A stretch of 56,633 nt of DNA, taken from NCBI GenBank assembly GCA_026390165.1, contig JAPLGM010000005.1, positions 1-56,633 on the forward strand, written 5' to 3'. The notes under the pieces are model-generated. The model did not search any database and was not told where the DNA came from. It saw only the letters and a program-made list of their open reading frames with translations. Below are positions 47,086 through 55,638 of the stretch, one piece after another; position 1 is the stretch's first letter; every line of letters begins with the position of its first letter. This DNA is from Campylobacterales bacterium (GTDB lineage: Bacteria > Campylobacterota > Campylobacteria > Campylobacterales > Sulfurimonadaceae). The position numbers were made by a program, and so were the translations under genes.

Positions 47086-47364
47086 TTACCCTCTAGCAGT
47101 TACTTCTAAAATATGAAAGCCAAATTGTGTTTTGATAGGACCGTATAAAACGCCTACATCACCGTTAAATACCGCTTTGTCAAACTCAGGAACCATTTGT
47201 CCAGGACCAAATTTACCTAAATTTCCGCCGTCTCTGCCTGAAGGACATTTAGAGTGACTTTGAGCTACAGTCTCAAAAGAAGTTCCGTTTTCGATTTTTG
47301 ATTTCAGTGTGTTGCACTCTTCTTCAGTAGCTACTAGAATATGTCTTGCTGTTGCCCATGCCAT
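47086..47364 (-). CDS. ppiC: Parvulin-type peptidyl-prolyl isomerase
   Basis: A 92-aa stand-alone parvulin, the size of E. coli PpiC (93 aa). Motifs: TARHILVATEEECNTLK, SKCPSGRDGGNLGKFGPGQM, VPEFDKAVF, and TQFGFHILEV at the end. No signal peptide, so cytoplasmic. Last of the secG-frr-pyrE-ppiC run; convergent with the antiporter gene 13 bases away. Confidence 0.93.
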   Translation of the reverse strand: MAWATARHILVATEEECNTLKSKIENGTSFETVAQSHSKCPSGRDGGNLGKFGPGQMVPEFDKAVFNGDVGVLYGPIKTQFGFHILEVTARG

Positions 47365-47408
47365 GGTGACCCTTTTTATTTTTGAAATTTGATGCTATTT
47401 ATCTAACA

Positions 47409-48017
47409 TTAGTTCCCGCGTGAGCCAGGTTTAATCGCTTCACTTCCATCTGCGCACAATGGGCAGTTATCCGGTGCATACATCTCGAAATCGAAATCGG
47501 CAAGGGCGAAGAGAGGTTTGTCTTCAGGAAGAGCACAGTTTACTTTACGTGACAATTCACTGCCTGAACGTTTACAAAAGCCACGATTTGCCAATGCGGC
47601 GAAACCAACGACGATACCGCCAAGAGCTTCAATTGCCTTCGCCGCTTCCATCGCTGAGCCCCCTGTAGTGATGATGTCTTCACAGATAAGAACTTTTTCA
47701 CCGGCAGTGATCTCAAATCCACGACGAATTTGCATCTCACCATTGACCCGCTCCGCAAAAATGGAACGTTTATCAAGGGCGGTTGCAAGGGCAAACCCTG
47801 CAATCAGTCCACCAAGAGCAGGGGCACAGACGGTATCGATTGCCAAACCGCTCTCTTGAATATTCACAGCCAGCGCATCGGCAAGGAGTTTGGCCGTTTT
47901 TGGATCTTCAAGCACTTTGGCAGATTGAAGATAGTACTGGGAGTGATTGCCTGAACTGAGTTTAAAATGCCCCTCGAGAAGAGCATCTGCATTCATATAA
48001 ATAGATTTGACGTCCAT
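47409..48017 (-). CDS. pyrE: Orotate phosphoribosyltransferase
   Basis: A 202-aa pyrimidine enzyme joining orotate to [41 protein letters not shown], and the PRPP-binding loop [17 protein letters not shown]. The C-terminus has two CxxC-like Cys (CPLC) uncommon in E. coli PyrE. Two bases after frr. Confidence 0.96.
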   Translation of the reverse strand: MDVKSIYMNADALLEGHFKLSSGNHSQYYLQSAKVLEDPKTAKLLADALAVNIQESGLAIDTVCAPALGGLIAGFALATALDKRSIFAERVNGEMQIRRGFEITAGEKVLICEDIITTGGSAMEAAKAIEALGGIVVGFAALANRGFCKRSGSELSRKVNCALPEDKPLFALADFDFEMYAPDNCPLCADGSEAIKPGSRGN

Positions 48018-48019
48018 GG

Positions 48020-48577
48020 TTATACCGTCAAAATATCTTGCTCTTTAACTTTGAGCAGATCTTCAATTTTTGCAATAAATTTATCGGTAATTTTTTGAAC
48101 TTTGTCTTGCGCTACTTTTGATTCATCTGCCGTAACCAGCTTATCTTTTTCGAGCACTTTAATTTTGTCATTCGCTTTTTTACGATCATTTCGTACCGCT
48201 ACTTTGGCATCATCTGCCATCCCTTTGGCTTTTTTCGCCGTTTCTTGACGCTGATCAACCGTCATAGGGGGGAAGAAAAGTTTAATTTCAACACCGTTAT
48301 TATTTGGATTAACCCCAATATCGGCTTTCATAATTGCTCTTTCGATAACACTTAACATCGATTTATCCCATGGCGAGATGCTAATCGTCGTCGCATCGGT
48401 CGCCAATACACTTGCCGCTTGATCGATTGGAGTCAGTGAACCGTAGTTGTCAACACGGACATTGTCCAAGATTTTTGTCGTGACACGCCCTGTACGAAGG
48501 GTACGAAAGTTGACCAACAAATGATCCGCTGACCCTTGCATTTTCTCTTCACAAAATGAATATACTTCTTCTAGCAT
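48020..48577 (-). CDS. frr: Ribosome recycling factor
   Basis: A 185-aa factor that splits post-termination ribosomes with EF-G. Family motifs: [28 protein letters not shown]-like [32 protein letters not shown], and a long C-terminal helix. Normal length. Between secG and pyrE. Confidence 0.97.
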   Translation of the reverse strand: MLEEVYSFCEEKMQGSADHLLVNFRTLRTGRVTTKILDNVRVDNYGSLTPIDQAASVLATDATTISISPWDKSMLSVIERAIMKADIGVNPNNNGVEIKLFFPPMTVDQRQETAKKAKGMADDAKVAVRNDRKKANDKIKVLEKDKLVTADESKVAQDKVQKITDKFIAKIEDLLKVKEQDILTV

Positions 48578-48586
48578 AATTTCTCC

Positions 48587-48904
48587 TTATTTAGTAGTGT
48601 TGGTATCGCTAACCACATTAATAGTAGGTGCGGTAATCGTATTTTTATCGACCATTTCATCGACAACCGAAGCGTTTTTTTGTTGAGCATAAAAATACCC
48701 AAGGGCAACGGTATTGACCACGAATAAAAATCCGAGAAAAAAGGTTGCTTTAGTCAAAAATCCAGCAGGCCCTTTGGCTCCGAAAACAGAATCATTAGAG
48801 CCACTGTAAGCACCTAGCCCGATGCTAGAGCTTTTTTGTAAGAGTACTGCGATGACGATCATCACCACGAGTACGATTTGTACGATGAGCAAAATGCCTG
48901 TCAT
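48587..48904 (-). CDS. secG: Protein translocase subunit SecG
   Basis: A 105-aa membrane protein of the SecYEG channel: TM1 about 3-22 (ILLIVQIVLVVMIVIAVLLQ), the conserved cytosolic loop KSSSIGLGAYSG and GPAGFLTKATF, then TM2 about 50-70. It starts the secG-frr-pyrE-ppiC run; -10 box at 48936-48941. Confidence 0.94.
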   Translation of the reverse strand: MTGILLIVQIVLVVMIVIAVLLQKSSSIGLGAYSGSNDSVFGAKGPAGFLTKATFFLGFLFVVNTVALGYFYAQQKNASVVDEMVDKNTITAPTINVVSDTNTTK

Positions 48905-48935
48905 AATTGTCCTTGATTAGAGTAAAAAGTTCGCG

Positions 48936-48941
48936 ATTATA
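48936..48941 (-). promoter_or_regulatory. -10 box of secG operon
   Basis: TATAAT in the context GCTATAATCGCG on the minus strand, 32 bases before the secG ATG; -35 not evident. Confidence 0.55.
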
Positions 48942-49051
48942 GCACAGTGTGATTGAAAGGTTACTTCGCCATCTAGCACCTAATTCAAAGAAAACGGCAT
49001 AACATCAGTGAAATTAGACTAAAATACCCTTTTTAAAAGAAGGAAAGTTTT

Positions 49052-49990
49052 ATGTCTGCCCAATGTAAAAAACAAAACAAAAAATTAGCCTATATTTTTG
49101 GTATTATCATTGCTGCTATCGCATTTTATTGGGCAGATACTCATACAAAAAAGCCTATACCACTATCGATGAAGCCGATAGTTTCAGTGAGCACCTTTAC
49201 CCTCTATGAGGTAGCGCATGCCGTGGCAGGAGAGACGTTGGAAATTAACTCTATTATCCCCTTAGGCAGTGATGCCCATACGTTTTCCCCCACACCCTCT
49301 CAGGTAGCCGCACTCTCAAACTCTACCCTTTTTATCTACAGCGGTGCAGGATTTGAGACGTGGGCACAACCGCTAAAAAATAGTTTGCCTCAGAGTGTCA
49401 GGGTGGTTGATATGAGTAAAAATGTCACCTTATTAAAAAGAAACAATGATTCCGATCACGGTGTATATGATCCCCATTATTGGCTAGATATTGACAATAT
49501 GATCCATGTGACGCAGTCGATGGAGAAAGAACTCTCCACACTGTTTCCGGCCAATGCGCCTCTCTATCATACGAATACGGCAGTCTATACGACGAAACTG
49601 GAAAAGCTCAAAAGTGATTATAGTGAGGGATTAAAAACGTGTAAGAATCGTACCCTTATTACCAACCATGATGCATTTGGGTATTTGGCGCACGAAAACC
49701 AGCTTAAAAACATTTCGGTTATTGGGTTGTCAAGTGATGAACAGCCCAGTGCAAAAATGATCAGTGAGATCATACTATTGGTGAAAAAAGAGGGGGTTAA
49801 GACAATCTTTTTTGAAGAGTTGATTGATGACCATGTCTCCCAAACCATTGCCCAAGAGAGTGGGGCAAAGGCACAGAGCCTTCAGCCCCTTGAAAATATT
49901 AGTGAAGCGGAGCTAAAATCGCACCAAACGTATGAGTCTCTGATGCGCGATAATCTTGCCAAATTACGTGAAGCGATGGAGTGCCGTTGA
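49052..49990 (+). CDS. znuA: Zinc/manganese ABC transporter substrate-binding protein
   Basis: A 312-aa cluster-A-I metal-binding protein. An N-terminal helix (about 12-28) anchors it; no lipobox Cys is seen there. Probable ligands: His in GSDAHTFSPTPSQ, His in YDPHYWLDIDN, His in TNHDAFGYLA, and Asp/Glu in FFEELIDDHVS. Three His favours zinc, but the metal cannot be fixed. The ZnuA His-rich loop is absent. GAAGGAAAG precedes the ATG. First of three transporter genes; stop overlaps the ATPase start. Confidence 0.88.
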   Translation: MSAQCKKQNKKLAYIFGIIIAAIAFYWADTHTKKPIPLSMKPIVSVSTFTLYEVAHAVAGETLEINSIIPLGSDAHTFSPTPSQVAALSNSTLFIYSGAGFETWAQPLKNSLPQSVRVVDMSKNVTLLKRNNDSDHGVYDPHYWLDIDNMIHVTQSMEKELSTLFPANAPLYHTNTAVYTTKLEKLKSDYSEGLKTCKNRTLITNHDAFGYLAHENQLKNISVIGLSSDEQPSAKMISEIILLVKKEGVKTIFFEELIDDHVSQTIAQESGAKAQSLQPLENISEAELKSHQTYESLMRDNLAKLREAMECR

Positions 49991-50742
49991 AATTTGCCCC
50001 CAGTCTTTTTGACGTTCGTAACCTTTTTTTTACCCGTCAAGGGAATGAAATTCTAAAATTGATCACTTTTACCATCCCGCCAGGGGAGTATTGCGCTATT
50101 ATTGGACCCAACGGTGGGGGAAAAACGACGCTCATTCGGTTATTGTTGGGACTGGAAAAGCCCAGCAGTGGAACGATTAGTTTGTTTGGAACACCGCAAG
50201 CCAAATTCCGTGCATGGCATCGGATCGGTTATGTCCCTCAACGTTCGGCGTTGGTCGATGCCTCTTTTCCTGCTACGGTTCGTGAAGTGGTGGCGATGGG
50301 GCGTTATGCCCTTCGCGGACTTTTTGGATTTGAATCAGCAGAAGACAAAGAGGCGATAGCGGAGGCGATGGAGTTAATGGGGATAAGTGATTTGTCCAAT
50401 CGGTTGATTGGTCATCTCTCAGGGGGGCAGCGTCAGCGGGTGATGATCGCACGCGCCCTCTCTTCGCGTCCTGAGGTGCTGATTGTCGATGAACCCAATA
50501 CGGGGGTAGATATAGAGTCTCAACACCGATTCTACGAACTCCTTCGCCATCTCAATCGTACCAAGTCCGTCAGTATTTTATTTATTACTCATGATATTGG
50601 GGTCATTGCGGATGATATTCACCGTGTCCTTTTTGTCAATCAAACCCTCTTACTCTCTCAAAATCCCCACGAAATGATACGGTGCGACGAAATGAGCCGC
50701 CTCTACGGTAACCCGTCGCACGTCGTGTGTCATAACCATTAG
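49981..50742 (+). CDS. znuC: Zinc/manganese ABC transporter ATP-binding protein
   Basis: A 253-aa ATPase: Walker A GPNGGGKTTLIRLLLG, Q-loop YVPQRSALVD, signature LSGGQRQRVMIARAL, Walker B VLIVDEPNTGVD, H-loop ITHDIGV. Start is GTG 49981 or, better spaced from GGAG, TTG 49987, which would overlap the znuA stop as TTGA. Works with the permease just downstream. Confidence 0.93.
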   Translation: MPLKFAPSLFDVRNLFFTRQGNEILKLITFTIPPGEYCAIIGPNGGGKTTLIRLLLGLEKPSSGTISLFGTPQAKFRAWHRIGYVPQRSALVDASFPATVREVVAMGRYALRGLFGFESAEDKEAIAEAMELMGISDLSNRLIGHLSGGQRQRVMIARALSSRPEVLIVDEPNTGVDIESQHRFYELLRHLNRTKSVSILFITHDIGVIADDIHRVLFVNQTLLLSQNPHEMIRCDEMSRLYGNPSHVVCHNH

Positions 50743-50751
50743 GAGGTCACC

Positions 50752-51543
50752 ATGATAGAAATGTTAAGTTACCCCTTTATGGAACGGGCATTTATCGCAG
50801 GACTTATGATCGCCGTGTTAGCGTCGCTTAGCGGTTCATTTATTGTTCTTCGCCGTTATTCGCTCCTCAGTGAAACCCTCGCCCATGTTTCACTGGTGGG
50901 GGTCTCTGTCGGATTGCTGGTAGGATTGAGTCCATTATGGATGGCAGTGGCAACCTCCCTTGCTGCCGCTTGGCTTATTGAGTACCTCCGCAGTTCGCGC
51001 GGTCTCTATTCCGATTCAATATTGGCGATTTTTCTCTCAGGCTCCTTAGCTTTGGCAATCGTTATTATTTCGTTGTCAGGATCGTTTAACGCCTCCCTCT
51101 TTAGCTATCTTTTTGGCTCCATCCTATCGGTAAGCAATGACGATCTCATCACGATGGGTATTTTCGGTTCCCTCTCTATGGCGTTGTTGATCCTCTTTTT
51201 TAAAGAGCTCTATTTTATCGCGTTTGATGAAGAGGTGGCACGCACCAGTGGACTTCGTGTCACCTTGCTGAATTTTATGCTTGTGAGCATTATTGCCGTG
51301 ATTATCGCCCTCTCGATACGGATTGTGGGAACCCTCCTCATTGGGGCTTTGATGGTAATTCCCCCTGTCGCCGCGATCCGTTTCGGGATGGGGTTCTTTA
51401 AAACGACGTTGTTATCTATGGCTATCGCCCTTATCTCCGTTGTAATCGGACTGAGTCTCTCATTCTTCTTTTCTCTCCCTAGCGGTGCGGCTATTGTATT
51501 GTGTCTCTTGGGTATTTTTATTTTAGCATTGGTACTCAATTGA
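50752..51543 (+). CDS. znuB: Zinc/manganese ABC transporter permease
   Basis: A 263-aa ABC-3 family permease with about eight TM helices: FIAGLMIAVLASLSGSFIVL, LSETLAHVSLVGVSVG, FDEEVARTSGLR (ATPase contact loop), VGTLLIGALMVIPPVAAIRF. AGGAGG precedes the ATG. Same transporter as the two upstream genes. Confidence 0.94.
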   Translation: MIEMLSYPFMERAFIAGLMIAVLASLSGSFIVLRRYSLLSETLAHVSLVGVSVGLLVGLSPLWMAVATSLAAAWLIEYLRSSRGLYSDSILAIFLSGSLALAIVIISLSGSFNASLFSYLFGSILSVSNDDLITMGIFGSLSMALLILFFKELYFIAFDEEVARTSGLRVTLLNFMLVSIIAVIIALSIRIVGTLLIGALMVIPPVAAIRFGMGFFKTTLLSMAIALISVVIGLSLSFFFSLPSGAAIVLCLLGIFILALVLN

Positions 51544-52223
51544 GAGTCCGAGAAGAGTTCAGCCGTTGCGCAAGCGTGTATGGTGAGTGTAATGTTATTC
51601 AGGCAAATGTTGCCAAAAAACTTGTTAATGATACGATAGGAAACCCTAAAGGGATTATCGATTTAGGATGCGGAAGTGGAACCCTCTATTCGTTAATACC
51701 TTGGGAGATAGATCGTTTTGTTGGGGTCGATTTTTCCCAAGAGATGCTCAATCACCATCCTAAAGGTGCAAATGTTGAATTACTTCTGGGTGATTTTAAT
51801 GACCCGAAATTGTTTGAGACATTAGGGAGAGAAAAATTCGATCGACTTTATTCGGCATCGGCATTGCAATGGGCGGATAATCTTGGGGAGGTGTTTGAAA
51901 AACTGGCTACTTTGAATACCCCTATGTCGTTGGCAATATTTACATCAGGGACATTTAAAACCCTCTACGATTGTGCAGGACTCCCACCGATTCTCAAATC
52001 CTCAGAGGAAGTAATCGAGATCGCGAACCATGCTTTCACGGCTAACTATGAGATTCTCCACACTACGTTGGAATTTGATTCAGTGAGGGAGATGTTTCGC
52101 TATATTAAACGCAGTGGTGTAAGCGGTGGTCGAAGAGTCCTCGATTTCGCCCAGATGAAACGATTGATGGAAGCGTATCCATTGAGCTATTTGGAATTTG
52201 AGGTGGTATTTATTAGATCGTAA
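51540..52223 (+). CDS. bioC: Malonyl-ACP O-methyltransferase-like protein (BioC family)
   Basis: A 227-aa class I SAM methyltransferase. EEFSRCASVYGECNVIQANV matches the BioC N-terminus, followed by SAM motif I IIDLGCGSGTLYSL, FVGVDFSQEML, and SASALQWADN. BioC methylates malonyl-ACP to prime biotin synthesis. I take TTG 51540, which forms a TTGA overlap with the permease stop; an earlier start at 51501 would add 13 residues within the permease gene. No strong ribosome site is seen, so coupling is likely. Its place in a metal transporter operon is unusual. Confidence 0.82.
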   Translation: MRVREEFSRCASVYGECNVIQANVAKKLVNDTIGNPKGIIDLGCGSGTLYSLIPWEIDRFVGVDFSQEMLNHHPKGANVELLLGDFNDPKLFETLGREKFDRLYSASALQWADNLGEVFEKLATLNTPMSLAIFTSGTFKTLYDCAGLPPILKSSEEVIEIANHAFTANYEILHTTLEFDSVREMFRYIKRSGVSGGRRVLDFAQMKRLMEAYPLSYLEFEVVFIRS

Positions 52224-52241
52224 TGCAGTTTGACTGTCTGT

Positions 52242-53498
52242 TTAAAGTGTTATTTCACTAAAAAGCGGTCTATCATCCCTATTCTCAGACATACATTGTC
52301 CTCTCAGTTCCTCTAGCCTATCATACTCTTCTCCCTCTTTTATCGGACATAATATAAGCATATCTTCCAATAAACACCCAAATGCCCGCACCTCGATTTT
52401 CTCAAATTCTTGACACTCCGTGTCATAAAAGCTTGCCGCGCCAAAATCTCCAAGATAGCAGTGATCTTCGTTATTGATTAGAATATTATGGGCATACAAA
52501 TCACCGTGCATCAATCCTTGTGCGTGGAGATGCGCTGCGGCGGAGGCAATCGCTTTTGCTACTTCACGGATGGTTTCGGGGCTAAATTCTTTTCCTTCTT
52601 CGAAGGTGTCACGGGTACAGGTTTCAAAATTAGGTGGAAAACCGAGATTCTGATAGATCGATGGGATATATTCCAAGAGAAGTCCTAGCCGTTCATCCCC
52701 CTCAACTTTTGCTAAAACTTTGATAAGGTTTGGATGTTCACCGACGCTCATACAGGCATTCATCTCATCGTGCGCATAGCCATCACTCGTTATCGCCCCT
52801 TTAAAGAGTTTGAGAGCCACCTCTTGCGCATGCACGTGCGAGTAAGCCTTGAAAATCTCTCCCGAAGCCCCTGCTCCTAAAAGTTCTTTCACTTCCAACA
52901 TTTCGTATGTGATTTCTGGAAGATCAAACCGTTGACTCCCACTGCACGGATTTCCTGAAAAAGCAAGCCAAGAGAGTTTGGGAAGGGTAAGTAACCACGA
53001 GGGGATCTCATCAAGGTGATTTGCTGAGAGGCGGAGAAGTTCGAGATTGTGGCATCTAGCCATTTCTTCGGGCAGTTTTTTAAGTTCATTACCGGCAAAT
53101 GCACATTTTTGGAGTTTATGAAGCTTTCCGATTGAGTTGGGGAGGGCTTGAAGTTTGTTATCGGTCAAAATCAACCAGCTAATGCTAAGGGGGAGGATGT
53201 CTTCATTAAACTCCTCGATTTGGTTGGACTTCAGTCCTAGCATATAGAGATTATTGCACTCTTTAAAAGAGTCTGGAACCTGAGTGAAGCGATTATTGGA
53301 AAAAAAAGCAATTTTTAGTTTTGTGAGTCTACAAAGTTCTTTCGGGAGGGCGGTGAGAAGATTATTACTCAAATCCAAAATCTCCAAGGTATCTGCCAAC
53401 TCAAATATCTCTTCGGGAAATGAGGTTAGATTTTCAGAGAGGGTTAATCGTTTGATCCCTTTAAGTTGGCCTGAACGAAGCTGGTATAATGTGTGCAT
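52242..53498 (-). CDS. Leucine-rich repeat / protein kinase fusion
   Basis: A 418-aa cytosolic protein without signal or TM. Residues about 15-195 form seven or eight LRRs of the LxxLxLSxNxLxxLP type (LEILDLSNNLLTALPKEL). Residues about 205-415 are a Hanks-type kinase: Gly loop LGAGASGEIFKA, Lys in EVALKLFKG, catalytic loop HGDLYAHNIL (Asp near 331, Gly and Tyr replacing the usual Arg and Lys), and GDFGAAS (Asp near 350). All main catalytic residues remain, so activity is possible. Substrate unknown. Convergent with bioC. Confidence 0.88.
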   Translation of the reverse strand: MHTLYQLRSGQLKGIKRLTLSENLTSFPEEIFELADTLEILDLSNNLLTALPKELCRLTKLKIAFFSNNRFTQVPDSFKECNNLYMLGLKSNQIEEFNEDILPLSISWLILTDNKLQALPNSIGKLHKLQKCAFAGNELKKLPEEMARCHNLELLRLSANHLDEIPSWLLTLPKLSWLAFSGNPCSGSQRFDLPEITYEMLEVKELLGAGASGEIFKAYSHVHAQEVALKLFKGAITSDGYAHDEMNACMSVGEHPNLIKVLAKVEGDERLGLLLEYIPSIYQNLGFPPNFETCTRDTFEEGKEFSPETIREVAKAIASAAAHLHAQGLMHGDLYAHNILINNEDHCYLGDFGAASFYDTECQEFEKIEVRAFGCLLEDMLILCPIKEGEEYDRLEELRGQCMSENRDDRPLFSEITL

Positions 53499-53627
53499 AT
53501 GTCTCTTTTTAAGGGATTTTATCGAATATTAGCTTTGGTTATTTTTTATCATGTTTCTTTAATCTTTTTTTATTCAAACGCGTTATACTATACTCAAGTG
53601 AAAAAGAGAGAAAAGGAGGAGCCTATT

Positions 53628-54002
53628 ATGCATGGAATAGAAAAATATGATAATTTAAAAGAAGTCATGCCTCGCCTTCAAAGCGTATTGCTAGAAGCAA
53701 TACAGTCAGAATTTTTAGAGATCAAAAAAATTAATAAAGAGTGTGAAAAATATATTGCATCATGCGAGCAAATTCCTCAGCTTAAGGATGCTGAATACGT
53801 TATTTTCTCTCAGCATATTAAAAAGAATGAACACAAAAATGAGATGTTCGTATTTATTGACAGTGAGGGGGGTATTGTCCGACACGTTAGTGGGCGAGAG
53901 ATGGAATTGTATGGATTGTTAGCATCGTGCACAACTCTTCATGTATCAGATGATTTTATTGACATAACAACCCATTGCCGTTCGGACGAGTGCCGTCAGT
54001 AG
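53628..54002 (+). CDS. Small unknown cytosolic protein
   Basis: A 124-aa protein (MHGIEKYDNLKEVMPRLQSV) starting seven bases after a strong AAGGAGGA; two TATACT boxes lie at 53584-53594. The first half is probably helical or coiled coil (EIKKINKECEKYIASCEQ). The second half (YVIFSQHI, MFVFIDSEGGIVRHVSG, HVSDDFIDITTHCR) looks alpha/beta. Four Cys are present. A longer reading from 53493 runs through the promoter and is unlikely. Family not recognised. Confidence 0.7.
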   Translation: MHGIEKYDNLKEVMPRLQSVLLEAIQSEFLEIKKINKECEKYIASCEQIPQLKDAEYVIFSQHIKKNEHKNEMFVFIDSEGGIVRHVSGREMELYGLLASCTTLHVSDDFIDITTHCRSDECRQ

Positions 54003-54007
54003 AATAG

Positions 54008-55213
54008 TTATGTGAGTGTTTTCAAAACACCATTTGCCGCATATACTCCACTGGCAAAAGAGGCGGTCAATAAATACCCCCCCGTAGGGGCATCCCAATC
54101 CAGCATTTCCCCTGCACAAAATACATTCGGTAGGGCAACTAACATAAGATTGTCGTCGCATGCTTCACGCTCAACCCCACCTGCGGTACTGATAGCTTCT
54201 TCAATAGGCTGCATTCCATAGAGGGTAATGGGGTATCTCTTAGCACACGCTGCAACAGTAGGTGCATCAGCCCATTTATTTTTGGGGAGGAATTCACGAA
54301 TGAGTGCGGCTTTAACACCGTCTAATCCCGCTTTTCGCCATCGGTTATCGGTTGATTGTTTTCCTGATAGTGCAAGACGTGATAGCAATTCGGTTTCGTT
54401 TAAATGAGGCAAGAGGTCCAAATACAAAGTAGCGGAACCCTTTGCGATAAGTTTCTCACGGAGCGGGCGCGATAGGGAATACACTAACCCCCCTTCAATC
54501 CCATAGGTGGTCAAAACAGCTTCAGAGGAGCTGATACCCTCTTCGTTATCTTCAACCCACCCCGATATATTTTTCAATGGCTTCCCTAAATGCGCCTGGA
54601 TATAGGGTGACCAGATTACTTTGAAACCGCAGTTTGAGGGGAGTAAAGGATTAACTGCGACACCATTATTTGTCAGAATGGAGACCCAAGCTCCATCCGA
54701 ACCCAAGGTTGGCCAACTAGCCCCTCCCAAAGCTAAAATTGTTGCATCGGGCAGGACTGTTTTTTCACCATCAACCGTTTTAAAACGCAAATATCCTGTA
54801 TCTGTAAAACCTTGCCAATAATGGCGACAATGGACGCGAACGCCCCGTTTTTTCAAGGAGGAGAGCCAACGACGTAACAGTGGAGCGGCTTTCATTTCTG
54901 TGGGGAAGACTCTTCCCGATGTCCCAACAAACGAAGGTACCCCCAGCCTTTCCATCCATGCCCGAATCGCATTGGGATCAAATTCACGTATCATCGGTTC
55001 TAGCCAATCACTTCTGTCGTACCGACGGAGAAAATCATCCATGGGCTCACTATGGGTAATATTTAATCCCCCTTTGCCTGCCATGAGAAACTTTCTCCCC
55101 ACAGACGGTTTCGCTTCAAAAATATCCACACTTAGCCCCTGTGCAGATAGAACATCCGCTGCCATTAAGCCAGCCGCCCCCCCACCGATGATAACGATGT
55201 GTTTAGATTTCAA
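54008..55213 (-). CDS. HI0933/YhiN-family flavoprotein
   Basis: A 401-aa NAD(P)/FAD-dependent oxidoreductase-like protein. FAD motif VIIGGGAAGLMAADVLS at the N-terminus, GRKFLMAGKGGLNITHSEP (family hallmark), PTEMKAAPLLRRWL, ALGGASWPTLGSDG, and C-terminal AGEMLDWDAPTGGYLL. Function of the family is not established. It overlaps the thiD2 stop by four bases. Confidence 0.92.
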   Translation of the reverse strand: MKSKHIVIIGGGAAGLMAADVLSAQGLSVDIFEAKPSVGRKFLMAGKGGLNITHSEPMDDFLRRYDRSDWLEPMIREFDPNAIRAWMERLGVPSFVGTSGRVFPTEMKAAPLLRRWLSSLKKRGVRVHCRHYWQGFTDTGYLRFKTVDGEKTVLPDATILALGGASWPTLGSDGAWVSILTNNGVAVNPLLPSNCGFKVIWSPYIQAHLGKPLKNISGWVEDNEEGISSSEAVLTTYGIEGGLVYSLSRPLREKLIAKGSATLYLDLLPHLNETELLSRLALSGKQSTDNRWRKAGLDGVKAALIREFLPKNKWADAPTVAACAKRYPITLYGMQPIEEAISTAGGVEREACDDNLMLVALPNVFCAGEMLDWDAPTGGYLLTASFASGVYAANGVLKTLT

Positions 55214-55638
55214 GGATTTGAGTTTCCTAAACCTAAAAGATTTTCTTTTTCCAAGGTATAAAGTTCATAACGAATCTGCTTGAACACTTCACTCGTTTCA
55301 GGTTCTATTATTTTATAAACTTCTTCTAAAACACGCGAAGACTCTTGTCCTCTTTTATAGTTAGCAATTAATATACTCCGTACATCAGTACGACTCATTT
55401 CGCTTTGCATTGTAGGACGTAATACATCATTAACACTATCACGAGACGAAAGTAATGCTTCCAGTGGTTCGATGCGGCATTGATGACGGAGTTTTTTGAG
55501 AGAGGTTGAAAGATTCTTGTCATTGTGAAGATAGCGCGCTATATCCTCAATCACACGAATACCCTCTTTGAGACGGTTAAGATTGGCATCCACCACTCGG
55601 AGAAGCTCCGAGGGGAGGGCGTTATTCGTCTTTTCCAC
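55210..55638 (-). CDS. thiD2: ThiD2-type hydroxymethylpyrimidine phosphate kinase (predicted)
   Basis: A 142-aa protein with the ThiD2 signature LRVVDANLNRLKEGIRVIEDIARY, LKKLRHQCR, and ILIANYKRGQESSRVLEE. ThiD2 domains are usually fused to ThiE and phosphorylate HMP-P in thiamin synthesis; here the domain stands alone. I take GTG 55638, overlapping the upstream gene by 17 bases; an earlier start would add an untypical N-terminus inside that gene. The assignment rests on the signature only. Confidence 0.75.
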   Translation of the reverse strand: MEKTNNALPSELLRVVDANLNRLKEGIRVIEDIARYLHNDKNLSTSLKKLRHQCRIEPLEALLSSRDSVNDVLRPTMQSEMSRTDVRSILIANYKRGQESSRVLEEVYKIIEPETSEVFKQIRYELYTLEKENLLGLGNSNP

